The notes: generated by a model not told the origin, from the letters alone. A stretch of DNA of 64,000 bases from JBDKVA01 sp039679375 (GCA_039679375.1 JBDKVA010000212.1:4271-68270), one strand, 5' to 3'; positions 35,901 to 43,526 are shown, counted from the first letter of the stretch. Translations and numbers: made by a program.

Positions 35901-36257
35901 ACGCCGATCACGGAGAGGGGATATCTGGTAAACTCATTTAACGAAGGGATCGGTAAAGTTTTTCTTATATCACTCAAAGCCGGGGGCACCGGCCTTAATC
36001 TGACAGGCGCCGATACGGTCATACATTATGACCCCTGGTGGAACCCTGCCGTTGAAGAACAGGCAACCGACCGTTCCTACCGCATCGGGCAGCAAAAGTC
36101 GGTCTACGTAATGAAGCTGGTTGCAAGGGGCACCATCGAGGAAAAAATACTCGCACTCCAGGACAGGAAGCGTGAGCTGATCGACGCTATCATCCAGCCC
36201 GGCGAAACGCTCCTCACCAAAATGACCCAGGAAGAGATCCAGGCTTTATTTGAGTAG
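32937..36257 (+). CDS. SNF2-family helicase with N-terminal SWIM zinc finger
   Basis: 1106 residues. The SWIM zinc finger is CTCPLDKDRWGCCKH (Cys69, Cys71, Cys81, His83). A large helicase-associated region follows, interrupted by a low-complexity Pro/Ala/Ser linker near 405-440. The SF2 ATPase begins at about 640: DDMGLGKTIQM (motif I), IVVPTSLVFNW, DEAQHIKN (motif II, ~768), FALTGTPMENNL, and the C-terminal lobe with ILLFSQFTGML, FLISLKAGGTGLNLTGAD and QATDRSYRIGQ. Such proteins translocate on double-stranded DNA and remodel protein-DNA complexes; the cellular job in Clostridia is unclear. GGGAG lies before the ATG. Monocistronic. Confidence 0.93.
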   Translation: MFDLTDETILARTQQNEYISGQEYFRNRRIKSVQYNQERRTFTAAVLGTKLYTLHMKFDMGGKLTDADCTCPLDKDRWGCCKHMVAVLMLIKEKDAQGFFHELRFRQAAKDIFNLFGDRQITIKSPVFVEPTFELTRDEGSNKVGLPALKLRIGQDRLYIVKDIKRLLYHMENNMELSFGKKFTYVPSRHEFKDRDLKLVNLLKEIYETEKLMERMSGRNNNATVFPDGKVCLTDSYLKRFLGIYGDLPFKAVILDKVHDAVIVRNEDIPVNFLLSGEGQDLLLSIDFEGSLLPLTEDGEYFYSGGDIFHISRQQSEYLKPFYLAMLYQKGRKLRFIEEDKQRFVSEILPFAEKAGKLVVTEQVQSTIEKLPLETEIYLDRSGSDILADVRFVYGDSSFNPFLPKFRAQSPTAPASASTAAASSRSGASEPAPSPADTGIPFEKLLIRELDKEETILDVLGMAEFKVKEGKVHLSGDDNIYDFVFRLVPILQEHASVYYSESLKNLKLKASLSFSARFKLNTDSNMLEFAFSAEGIDRSELADIIASLRKKKRYYQLKNGSFISLDSLEFKKINDFIDKLDVAPLQLEQDFIEIPRYRAAYLDQNIRDSGIHNIERNAAFKEFVQNIREPEDMAFPLPDGLKGSLRDYQKFGFKWLKTLSYYKLGGVLADDMGLGKTIQMIALLLSARIEKGYSPSLIVVPTSLVFNWCAEIDKFAPCLKYAAVIGSREERHKLIRQIPEYDVIITSYPLIRRDIELYTPYSFRYCILDEAQHIKNPASRNAYSVKRIRSECRFALTGTPMENNLYELWSIYDFVLPGYLYSYNRFNEKYIRPDSGEDSYEALNDLSRQIKPFLLRRLKRDVLNELPDKIENTMLAELTEEQKKLYLAYLQDIKGEINKEIAEAGFERSRIKILAALTRLRQLCCHPSLFVDNYQGQSGKMLLLEEILQESIEGGHRILLFSQFTGMLQLIKKRLEELKISSLYLDGSTPITERGYLVNSFNEGIGKVFLISLKAGGTGLNLTGADTVIHYDPWWNPAVEEQATDRSYRIGQQKSVYVMKLVARGTIEEKILALQDRKRELIDAIIQPGETLLTKMTQEEIQALFE

Positions 36258-36270
36258 GCAACCAAGGATA

Positions 36271-36298
36271 ACATAAAGTCCGGCAGATGCATATGCTA
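36271..36298 (+). promoter_or_regulatory. sigma-K/E-like sporulation promoter before the DUF6143-like pair
   Basis: AC (36271-36272), 17-base spacer, CATATGCTA (36290-36298), fitting the sigma-K pattern AC-N16/17-CATAnnnTA. It lies 14 bases after the SNF2 stop and about 95 bases before the next gene. Short motifs of this kind occur by chance, so this is only suggestive. Confidence 0.4.
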
Positions 36299-36392
36299 TA
36301 AAGTGGAGAAGAGTAACAATATATTGCATAACGGGTGTGAGTATATTGAATTTATTCTTGAGCCTTGATCCGGCGGAAGGAAGTATGCATGT

Positions 36393-36932
36393 ATGCCAAA
36401 TAAAATAAAAAGGCAGCCCGTCGAGGTAGTGGATATTACAAGCCCTGCACTAAATTCAAAGCTTGGAAGATACTTTATCGGTCAAACCGGGCTGCTGAGC
36501 TTCGGAAACGGGAATGACGCATGGGGCGGGATAATAAATCCGGATTGTTCCGGAGTGAACCTCTACTTTGATATTTTTACAATTACTAATTTTTCACCCC
36601 ATAGCTATAACGCGGAAATATGGTTGAATGCCAAAACGCCGAAGACGGCGGCAATCTCCTCAACCGTTACTCCGTCAAATCAGGCTTTCATGCCTCCTCC
36701 ACGGCCAAAGGCCATAATGAAATATGCCAGCTATGTAACCGAATCACTGGCAAAAGGCGTAAATATATTCGGACGGATTGTTGCCCCGGATTCCACCCTC
36801 GTAAGCGACTCTCACAAAGGCTCCATAATTATTGCTCCGGGGGGCTCATTCTCTATACTTTTGAAATCGCCTGGACCGCAAAATATCACAGGTACTATTG
36901 TATTGACCTGGTGGGAGGAGAAAGCCCAGTGA
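36393..36932 (+). CDS. DUF6143-like protein, copy 1
   Basis: 179 residues, all-beta in appearance, no signal peptide or membrane segment. Landmarks shared with the following gene: GRYFIGQTGLLSFGNGNDAW (residues ~26-45), NPDCSGVNLYFD, ITNFS, a central PPPRPKA stretch and the C-terminal IAPGGSFSILLKSPGP ... LTWWEE. I recall this pattern as DUF6143, a family of unknown function in Clostridia. GGAAGG is 12 bases before the ATG, a rather long spacing. Its partner begins 33 bases downstream. A sporulation-type promoter upstream makes a spore-surface role possible but unproven. Confidence 0.78.
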   Translation: MPNKIKRQPVEVVDITSPALNSKLGRYFIGQTGLLSFGNGNDAWGGIINPDCSGVNLYFDIFTITNFSPHSYNAEIWLNAKTPKTAAISSTVTPSNQAFMPPPRPKAIMKYASYVTESLAKGVNIFGRIVAPDSTLVSDSHKGSIIIAPGGSFSILLKSPGPQNITGTIVLTWWEEKAQ

Positions 36933-36965
36933 ATTGGCTTGTATTTTTTCGGGGGGAGACAGATT

Positions 36966-37541
36966 ATGAGCTTCAAAATATTTAAAAGGGGAAAACGGCC
37001 CGAAGAGGTCGTAGTACTGCCGGATGCCGTATATCATTCCTACCTGGGTAATTACTTTCTGGGCCAGACCGATTTAATAACCTTCGGGGATTCCTGCAAT
37101 GCATGGGGAGCGTTAATTAACCCGCAAGACTCAAACGTGAATATGTTCTTAAACGCTTATACCATTTCCAATTTTTCTAACCAGCCACTGACTGCAGAGG
37201 GCTGGTTAAGCAGCGTACCCCCCGGCAAATCAAAAGTATCAGGAAACTTTGCAGCCGGAAACCAGTCTTTTGTTCCAGCTCCAAAACCTAAAGTGGAAAT
37301 CAGGAATGCCGGCTTTGTATCAAAAACACCGGCAGGAGGGACCTATACATTTGTCAGAAGGGTTGAACCAAATCAAACACTTACAAAGCATGATTTTCAG
37401 GGCATGTATATCATTCCTCCGGGGAGCTCCTTCGCTTTATTCTTTTTATCCCCGGGGAGCAGCAAGGTACAGGTTAGGACAGCCTTCGGCTGGTGGGAGG
37501 AAGAAGTGCCGTCAGGTTATTTATGGAAATCAACTCAGTAA
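36966..37541 (+). CDS. DUF6143-like protein, copy 2
   Basis: 191 residues from ATG 36966, chosen because GGGGAG is 7 bases upstream; the frame itself opens at 36939. It is a paralogue of copy 1, with the same landmarks in the same order: GNYFLGQTDLITFGDSCNAW, NPQDSNVNMFLN, ISNFS, APKPKVEIRNAGF, IPPGSSFALFFLSPGS and FGWWEEE. The N-terminus is basic (SFKIFKRGKRPEE) and differs from copy 1. The pair probably arose by tandem duplication and is co-transcribed. Function unknown. Confidence 0.78.
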   Translation: MSFKIFKRGKRPEEVVVLPDAVYHSYLGNYFLGQTDLITFGDSCNAWGALINPQDSNVNMFLNAYTISNFSNQPLTAEGWLSSVPPGKSKVSGNFAAGNQSFVPAPKPKVEIRNAGFVSKTPAGGTYTFVRRVEPNQTLTKHDFQGMYIIPPGSSFALFFLSPGSSKVQVRTAFGWWEEEVPSGYLWKSTQ

Positions 37542-37663
37542 TTCGGGCATATGATTGACGGCTTCCCACCGTTCAGAATATTTATTATCATGTATATCTG
37601 GCAATAACAACGCAAATATAGTATATTTGTATATGTAATATGGACATGCGAGACATTGGTTTA

Positions 37664-37758
37664 GTAGCTTATTGCCGCGAAACTACAATAAAAAACAAGA
37701 AAATAATTTCACATTCGCGGCAATAAGTACATTCGTTGGGTTGTGGGCGGTAGCCCAC
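37664..37758 (+). other. structured element: long stem plus hairpin
   Basis: A perfect 14-bp inverted repeat, CTTATTGCCGCGAA (37668-37681) and TTCGCGGCAATAAG (37714-37727), extended by GTA/TAC beyond a one-base bulge, encloses a 32-base A-rich loop. Sixteen bases further a second perfect hairpin follows, GTGGGC-GGTA-GCCCAC (37743-37758), ending one base before the first possible start codon of the next gene. No T-run follows either stem, so it is not a plain terminator. It could be a regulatory leader of the downstream gene. I do not recognise a known riboswitch. Confidence 0.6.
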
Positions 37759-37759
37759 A

Positions 37760-39310
37760 TTGGATAATCAAATATCAAATGGGAAATTAAGGGGGGGACT
37801 TACGATAAAGGCATCTCATAGAATTCTTATTTTTCTATCCGTCATTCTGATCCTTCAATTTTGCCATCCTATTTCTGATAATGTTATTGCAGAGACACTT
37901 GATGGAGAATTGCAAAAGACTGTTTCACAGAATAAGTTTGGAATTGAGTTCCAGGCATTTCCGGCGCAGGGCATTAAGGCCGTTGTTAAGGAAAATTTCG
38001 CATTTGTTACAGCCGGCATAGCTGGCCTTTTTGTTGTCGATATACAGGATCCTGCTAATCTGCGCCAGATTGCTTATCTTGATTTTCCTGAAGCAGTATC
38101 GCTGATTGGAATCTGTGGCAATCACATATATTTGCCGACTCAAAATAATCTTTTCATTGTAGATATTACAGATCCGCTGCATCCGGCTTGTGTACTCAAG
38201 ATTCCGCAGAATTCAGATGAGACTGTCATAAACATCGCAATGGATTCAGATCGCATGTATATGTTCGATAAAAAAAACATAAAAGTATTCTCATTGGAGA
38301 ATCCGGTTGAGCCTTTACAATTGACGTCATTCTCTCCTGATAATATGGAAGGTGCCGTCAAAATATCCGACGTGGCCGTCCTTAATGGAGTCGCATATAT
38401 TGCAAGTGAACAGAAAGGTATAGGGATTTATAACTTCTCTGATATAAAAAACATTGTATACAAAGGCCAATATAACAATTCCGATGGTTATTATTCCGAG
38501 GTTGATTTTTATGGTAATTATGCTTATTTGAACATGCAGGATAATAACAGGATTGAGATTCTGAATATTTCAAACATCGAAAAACCCGAATTTATCAATG
38601 CTATTTCAGGCGTTCAATCGATTATATGTGTTGAAGGAAGTACAGCGTATGTGGTTAACGACCTTGGCTATATGAGTATTATAGATCTCCCCCAATATCA
38701 TCAAAAAACCGCTTATATTACAATTGACGACGGTCCTTCAAGAAGCATCACGCCTATAAATCTGGACACCCTTAAAAAGTATGGTGTAAAGGCCACGTTT
38801 TTTGTCTTGCCAAGGACCGGTGTTGATGATATTTACAAAAGGATTCTTGATGAAGGCCATGTGATAGGCAATCACTCATATTCTCATGACTACAATTATC
38901 TGAACAACTCGACTGATAACTTTAAAAAGGACGTTTTAAAAGCAAGAAATTTAATATTTAAAAAATTTAAGTATACTTCAAGGGTTTTCAGATTTCCCGG
39001 AGGGACAATGGGTCTGAAAAAAAGCGCCGTTAAAGACAGAACGGATATTTTAGCGGACCTGGGGTACAGGTATTTTGACTGGGATGTAACTACGGCAGAC
39101 ACTGATCCCAATCTGAAGACATACGGGAATGAAGAGTACATAGTAAATTTACTTGCCAATAATGTCATAAAAGGTACGAAGAATAGGGAAAAACTGATTA
39201 TACTGATGCATGATTCGCCAGGGAAAAAGTATTCCGCAAAAGCATTGCCAAAGATAATCGAAGGATTGCAAAAACAAGGATATGCATTTGATGTCCTGAC
39301 GAATTATTAG
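37760..39310 (+). CDS. secreted LVIVD-repeat protein with NodB polysaccharide deacetylase domain
   Basis: Up to 516 residues. After a signal peptide (ILIFLSVILILQFCHPIS) come several LVIVD-type beta-propeller repeats (AFVTAGIAGLFVVDIQDPA; YLPTQNNLFIVDITDP) to about 310, then a NodB deacetylase domain: TIDDGP (~321), HSYSHD (~371), RFPGG (~410), DWDV and ILMHDSP. This set of metal and catalytic residues supports an active carbohydrate esterase removing acetyl groups from wall or exopolysaccharide. The start is unclear: TTG 37760 has no ribosome site and touches a hairpin, while the only good site (GGGGGGG, 37791-37797) precedes an in-frame ATA at 37805. No ATG or GTG fits. Confidence 0.88.
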   Translation: MDNQISNGKLRGGLTIKASHRILIFLSVILILQFCHPISDNVIAETLDGELQKTVSQNKFGIEFQAFPAQGIKAVVKENFAFVTAGIAGLFVVDIQDPANLRQIAYLDFPEAVSLIGICGNHIYLPTQNNLFIVDITDPLHPACVLKIPQNSDETVINIAMDSDRMYMFDKKNIKVFSLENPVEPLQLTSFSPDNMEGAVKISDVAVLNGVAYIASEQKGIGIYNFSDIKNIVYKGQYNNSDGYYSEVDFYGNYAYLNMQDNNRIEILNISNIEKPEFINAISGVQSIICVEGSTAYVVNDLGYMSIIDLPQYHQKTAYITIDDGPSRSITPINLDTLKKYGVKATFFVLPRTGVDDIYKRILDEGHVIGNHSYSHDYNYLNNSTDNFKKDVLKARNLIFKKFKYTSRVFRFPGGTMGLKKSAVKDRTDILADLGYRYFDWDVTTADTDPNLKTYGNEEYIVNLLANNVIKGTKNREKLIILMHDSPGKKYSAKALPKIIEGLQKQGYAFDVLTNY

Positions 39311-39341
39311 GGCTGGCTTTTCATGGTTTATTGATATACTC

Positions 39342-40109
39342 CTATATTAAATCTGTAAACAAGGCTTCCACGTCTGCCGACAATCCTTTAAATGCCGCCG
39401 AGTTAGCAGCAGAACCCTTTTCAAAAGCCTTCAGCTCATCTATTTCATTGTCATCAAATGAATATATCATAATGCTTTTCTTCTTTATATCAATGATCCA
39501 GTATTCTTTCACTCCCGACAGCATGTATGTGTTCAGCTTGTCGACCATGTCCCTGCTTCGCGTACTGTTCGAGAGGATTTCAACGACCAGGGTCGGCGTA
39601 CCCGTATAACCATTCTTAATATTTACATTGCCCTCCAGATCGCAGATCACCAGTAAATCCGGCTGCAGCACATCAGGCTCCTTCAAATCCTTCTTTTTGA
39701 AAACTACGCTGAAAGGAGATAAAAACGCTCTGCACTTTTTCCCTTTAAAGTATTCGCTGAAAATAAGATATAACCTTCCAAGAATCTCCTGATGATCAAT
39801 GTTCGGAGACGTCATAATATAGATTTCACCATTAAGCAATTCCATGCGAAGGGTACTTTTTTCGCTTATCTGAGCAAACTCTTCAAAGGATACCTTTTTA
39901 CCTCCATACTGGTAGTCCAGTGCATTTTCCCGCACTGTAAAGTATTGTTCGATATCTGTCACATAAGGAGTCAGCCTGGCTACCTTGCCCCCGTTTTTCG
40001 TTATAACCACGTCATTCTGCTGTTCAACATAGTCAAGATATTTGCCGAAGTTTTGCTTAAGCTCGGTTGCAGTTACAACGACACCTTCCTTATACTGGAT
40101 CGTACTCAT
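39342..40109 (-). CDS. Phd/YefM antitoxin domain fused to Uma2-type PD-(D/E)XK nuclease
   Basis: 255 residues from ATG 40109 (GGAGG 8 bases upstream; the open frame runs on to 40232 without support). Residues ~1-50 are a Phd/YefM-type DNA-binding domain (VVVTATELKQNFGKYLDYVE, then VVITKNGGKVARLTPY). The remainder is an Uma2/DUF820 domain with the nuclease core RMELLNGEIYIM, QPDLLVI, PTLVVEILSNSTRSRD and KEYWIID. Uma2 domains are widespread PD-(D/E)XK proteins of uncertain role. In a toxin-antitoxin reading, the neutralising and the nuclease parts would be one chain. Repeats upstream look like an operator. Single gene, 29 bases from the convergent deacetylase gene. Confidence 0.85.
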   Translation of the reverse strand: MSTIQYKEGVVVTATELKQNFGKYLDYVEQQNDVVITKNGGKVARLTPYVTDIEQYFTVRENALDYQYGGKKVSFEEFAQISEKSTLRMELLNGEIYIMTSPNIDHQEILGRLYLIFSEYFKGKKCRAFLSPFSVVFKKKDLKEPDVLQPDLLVICDLEGNVNIKNGYTGTPTLVVEILSNSTRSRDMVDKLNTYMLSGVKEYWIIDIKKKSIMIYSFDDNEIDELKAFEKGSAANSAAFKGLSADVEALFTDLI

Positions 40110-40161
40110 CAATGAAACCTCCATTTCTCTGAAAGCATAAATCTTTGCTTGTATATCCATA

Positions 40162-40247
40162 ATATCGCAGAAAAAAACATCATACAATAATTTTGTACGA
40201 TGTTTCTTATATTCTTGTGCGATATTTTTCATGTTTCTGTGCGATAT
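40162..40247. promoter_or_regulatory. operator-like TGCGATAT repeats upstream of the Phd-Uma2 gene
   Basis: TGTGCGATAT occurs at 40216-40225 and again at 40238-40247, 22 bases apart (two helical turns), and the inverted core ATATCGCA lies at 40162-40169. Phd-type proteins bind repeated sites near their own promoters, so autoregulation is plausible. Confidence 0.5.
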
Positions 40248-40338
40248 ATCATTGAATTTAATGCGGAATCTGTTCCGCTAAACCCTTCAGGTGCTGCAGC
40301 GCGCGGTCTGACACCGTAATGCGCCGCTTATCAACCCT

Positions 40339-41454
40339 TTAAATGAGGTTCTCGGGATTAAGGCACCTAAGCTCCTCCAATACAAAAACCCCATCCTTCC
40401 TGATCAGCACATCATCGAACCAAATCTCGCCGCCGCCGTATTCCGGCCTCTGGATATACACCAGATCCCAGTGGATAGCCGACCTGTTCCCGTTGTCACA
40501 CTCGTCGTAGCAGTGGCCGGGCGTGAAATGGATGCTTCCTTTGATCTTTTCATCAAAAAGGGTGTCCTTCATTGGCTTCTCAATGTATGGATTCAGGCCT
40601 AATGAGAACTCTCCCACATATCTGGCGCCTTCATCCGTATCAAAAATCTTATTGATCCTTTCCGTATCGTTCGCAGCAGCCTTGATTATTTTGCCGTCCT
40701 TGAATTCGAGTGTAATATTTTCAAAAGTGAAGCCCTGATGTTTAGCAGGTGTATTATAGCTAAGAATACCGTTGACAGAGGTTTTCAACGGTGCGGAGTA
40801 CACTTCCCCATCCGGTATATTCGCTCCTCCGTCACATTTTATCGCCGGCATACCCTTGATTGAGAAGGTCAGGTCGGTATTCCTTCCGGTTATCCTGACG
40901 CGGTCTGTTCTTTCCATCACCCTTACAAGGCTGTCCATAGCCTTTGACATTTTGGAGTAATCCAGGTTGCATACATTAAAATAAAAATCTTCAAAGGCTT
41001 CCGTGGACATTTCCGCCATCTGAGCCATAGAATTGTTGGGATACCGCAGAACCACCCATTTGGTGTGCCCCACCCTCTGTTCTGAATGGACCGGCTGTGC
41101 AAACAGCTTGTTGTACAGCTTCATTTTGTCACTTGGCACATCGCCCATTTCATTTGAATTGTCGCTTGCCCTGATACCGATGTATGCATTCATTTCCTTC
41201 ATCCTGGCCAATTCAAAGGAAGCCATCAGCCTGATTTGCTCCTCAGTGCACTCGCTTAGCAGTATACGGTTAATCTCATCATTCTTTACCGTAACAAATG
41301 GAAGGCCGCCTGCCTTATAGACTTCTTTGACAAGAGCCTTCGTCAAAGGCAGCTCATAGCCTTTTATTTCAATCAGCACCCTTTCACCCGGTTTTACCTT
41401 ACATGAGTAATTCACCAATTTATTCGCAAGTGTGTGCATCCTTGTATCAATCAT
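40339..41454 (-). CDS. M29-family aminopeptidase (AmpS-like)
   Basis: 371-residue cytosolic metallo-aminopeptidase of family M29. Features seen: N-terminal KVKPGERVLIEIKGYELPL, and the C-terminal metal-binding set GGANIPDGEVYSAP (Glu), EFSLGLNP (Glu), SIHFTPGHCYDE (His) and SAIHWDL (His, Asp). It removes N-terminal residues from peptides with two divalent metal ions. ATG 41454 follows AGGGA at close spacing; the frame is open to 41508 but that part overlaps the stop of pepF. It begins 16 bases after the pepF stop on the same strand, so the two peptidases form an operon that turns oligopeptides into amino acids. Confidence 0.92.
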   Translation of the reverse strand: MIDTRMHTLANKLVNYSCKVKPGERVLIEIKGYELPLTKALVKEVYKAGGLPFVTVKNDEINRILLSECTEEQIRLMASFELARMKEMNAYIGIRASDNSNEMGDVPSDKMKLYNKLFAQPVHSEQRVGHTKWVVLRYPNNSMAQMAEMSTEAFEDFYFNVCNLDYSKMSKAMDSLVRVMERTDRVRITGRNTDLTFSIKGMPAIKCDGGANIPDGEVYSAPLKTSVNGILSYNTPAKHQGFTFENITLEFKDGKIIKAAANDTERINKIFDTDEGARYVGEFSLGLNPYIEKPMKDTLFDEKIKGSIHFTPGHCYDECDNGNRSAIHWDLVYIQRPEYGGGEIWFDDVLIRKDGVFVLEELRCLNPENLI

Positions 41455-41470
41455 ATATTCCCTATCCCTT

Positions 41471-43279
41471 CTATAATAACTTCTCCAGTTCCCCCAAAAT
41501 CGATTCAAATACCTTCAGCGCATCCTCCACCGGCTTAGGCTCGGACAGATCCACACCCGCCTTCTTCAAAAGCTCCAGCGGATAATCGGAACCGCCGCTC
41601 TTGAGGAAGTTCGTATAGCGCTCCACTGCCGGGTTTCCCTCCCTGAGGATCTGCTGGGACAATGAAGCGGCAGCAGATATACCGGTTGCGTATTTGTACA
41701 CATAGAAGCTGTTATAGAAATGCGGTATCCTCGACCACTCCATGTCGATTTCATGATCTACAACCACTTCCGGTTCAAAGTATTTCTGGTTCAACTCCCT
41801 GTAAATCCTGCAGAACTCCTCGGAATTCAAAGCTCCGCCGCCTTCAACAATGCTGTGCGTAATTTTCTCAAACTCTGCAAACATCGTCTGTCTGAAAAGT
41901 GTTCCGCGGAATTCCTCCAGATAATGGTTCAGGAGATAAGCTTTTTCCTTTTTGTCACCGGTATTGCGAAGCAGGTAGTGTATCAATAACGACTCGTTGA
42001 CTGTCGAGGCCACCTCCGCCACAAATATCTTGTATTCCGAGTAAATGTATGGCTGAGTCCTGTTTGTATAATAGGAATGCATCGCATGCCCCATCTCATG
42101 GGCCAGCGTAAATGTATCATTGATGGTCCCCTGGTAATTCAAAAGCACATAAGGATGGGTCAGATGCGTGCCCCATGAGTATGCTCCGCTTGTCTTCCCC
42201 TGGTTCTCATAAACGTCGATCCAGCCCGACTTTAAAGCCATATCCAGATCTTCCAGATACGAGCAGCCCATTGGAGCAAGAGCCTTTGCCACAATATCCA
42301 GGGACTCCTCGTAAGGGATTTGCTTCGGCGGTTCCTCCACGATAGGCACATAAAGGTCGTACATGTGCAGTTCATCAAGCTTCAGAGCCTTTTTACGCAG
42401 CTTCAGATAACGGTGCAGCAGCGGCAGGTTTTTGTCCACTGTTTCGATCAGGTTGTCATATACGGAGGCTGGCACATTGTCACTGTCCAAAGCAGCGCTC
42501 AGGCTTGAATCATATTTACGGACCGTAGAATAGAACCGGTTCTTCTTGATATTATTGCCCAGAGATGATGCCAGCGTATTTTTCATTGCCGAGTAGGAAT
42601 GATACAGCGTATGGAAGGCATCCTGCCTTACTTTTCTGTCCCTGGATTCAAGGAACTTGACATAACGGCCTTTGGTCACTTCCACCTCTTCGCCGTTCTC
42701 ATCCTTAATATAGGCGAACTTGATATCCGCATTATTAAACATGGTAAAAATATCCGAGGGTGCATGGGCAACTTCAGAAGAAAGCGCAAGCAACTCCTCT
42801 TCCCTGTCCGACAGGATATGCGGCTTTTGCCTTAAAAGTTCATAGATATACTGCCTGTATAATGAAAGTCCTTCAACTTCATTAATGCTTTTTTTCAAAA
42901 GCGTTTCATCAATTGATATGATCTCGGGCACGATGTACGACACCGACGCGTAAACTTCCGTACTGAGCGCCATCGCTCGGTCGGTCAGCGCCTGATATTT
43001 GGATACGGCATTGTTTTCATCACGCCTCATTTTGGCATATACAAAAAGCTTGTCATTTAAGGAAAGCATGTCATCGCAGAGCTTCAGGCACTCCACAAGT
43101 TTATTCATATCGCTTGCAAAAGTACCCTTATACGCTGCCATTTCACCGGACATCTGACGTATCTTTTTAAAATCCTCTTCCCATTCGGAATCATTAGCAT
43201 AAATATCCTCAAGCTTCCACTTATACTTTACATCAATTTCATCCCGTGCAGGCAGTGCATTATTTTTATTTCCGGCCAT
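41471..43279 (-). CDS. pepF: oligoendopeptidase F (M3B)
   Basis: 602-residue zinc oligopeptidase of family M3. The zinc site LAHEMGHAMHSYY is at about residue 390-402, with the third ligand region EVASTVNESLLIHYLL about 35 residues later; N-terminal helical domains (VKYKWKLEDIYAND, RDRKVRQDAFHTLYHSYSAM) are typical. It cleaves peptides of roughly 7-17 residues in the cytoplasm. ATG 43279 has GAGGTG 5 bases upstream and gives the family length; the frame opens earlier at 43357. Upstream lies a series of stem-loops that may form a leader. Followed by the M29 aminopeptidase gene. Confidence 0.95.
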   Translation of the reverse strand: MAGNKNNALPARDEIDVKYKWKLEDIYANDSEWEEDFKKIRQMSGEMAAYKGTFASDMNKLVECLKLCDDMLSLNDKLFVYAKMRRDENNAVSKYQALTDRAMALSTEVYASVSYIVPEIISIDETLLKKSINEVEGLSLYRQYIYELLRQKPHILSDREEELLALSSEVAHAPSDIFTMFNNADIKFAYIKDENGEEVEVTKGRYVKFLESRDRKVRQDAFHTLYHSYSAMKNTLASSLGNNIKKNRFYSTVRKYDSSLSAALDSDNVPASVYDNLIETVDKNLPLLHRYLKLRKKALKLDELHMYDLYVPIVEEPPKQIPYEESLDIVAKALAPMGCSYLEDLDMALKSGWIDVYENQGKTSGAYSWGTHLTHPYVLLNYQGTINDTFTLAHEMGHAMHSYYTNRTQPYIYSEYKIFVAEVASTVNESLLIHYLLRNTGDKKEKAYLLNHYLEEFRGTLFRQTMFAEFEKITHSIVEGGGALNSEEFCRIYRELNQKYFEPEVVVDHEIDMEWSRIPHFYNSFYVYKYATGISAAASLSQQILREGNPAVERYTNFLKSGGSDYPLELLKKAGVDLSEPKPVEDALKVFESILGELEKLL

Positions 43280-43329
43280 CTTTTCACCTCTTAAGTTCCC
43301 TTCCGGGTATTTTTTTGCATATTTCGGGC

Positions 43330-43402
43330 GGCTGCAGGCAGCCAACCAATCGAGCAAGAGGGAATCAATTATTCCGCCCTTCCTGCTCGTCGCGCGAGCG
43401 AC
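43330..43402 (-). promoter_or_regulatory. three stem-loops upstream of pepF
   Basis: GGCTGC-AG-GCAGCC (43330-43343), an ~11-bp stem GAGCAAGAGGG / CCCTTCCTGCTC (43352-43388), and GTCGC-GCGA-GCGAC (43389-43402). They stand side by side just before the gene in its direction of transcription. I see no T-box consensus or other known riboswitch core, so a regulated leader is only a possibility. Confidence 0.4.
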
Positions 43403-43436
43403 AAATTACACTTCGGCGCTCTGTGCATAAGACAAA

Positions 43437-43470
43437 AGGGAACGCATCAAAACTTCAGAATTGGTTCCCT
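43437..43470 (-). terminator. terminator of the FN3/SLH gene
   Basis: AGGGAAC (43437-43443) with GTTCCCT (43464-43470), followed on the minus strand by TTTT. Stem of 7 bp with a 20-base loop, so of moderate strength. Confidence 0.55.
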
Positions 43471-43526
43471 CAAATATTATATCCCTACGTAAACTTTTTT
43501 ACCAGTATTTATATTATTATAATTGG

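Noticed and set aside
37668..37727. Interpretation of the 14-bp inverted repeat as terminal repeats of a miniature transposon
   Set aside because: No target-site duplication flanks it and only one copy is present in the window; kept instead as a structured element.
43330..43402. T-box or other known riboswitch before pepF
   Set aside because: The stem-loops are real, but no T-box consensus, specifier arrangement or known aptamer core can be seen.
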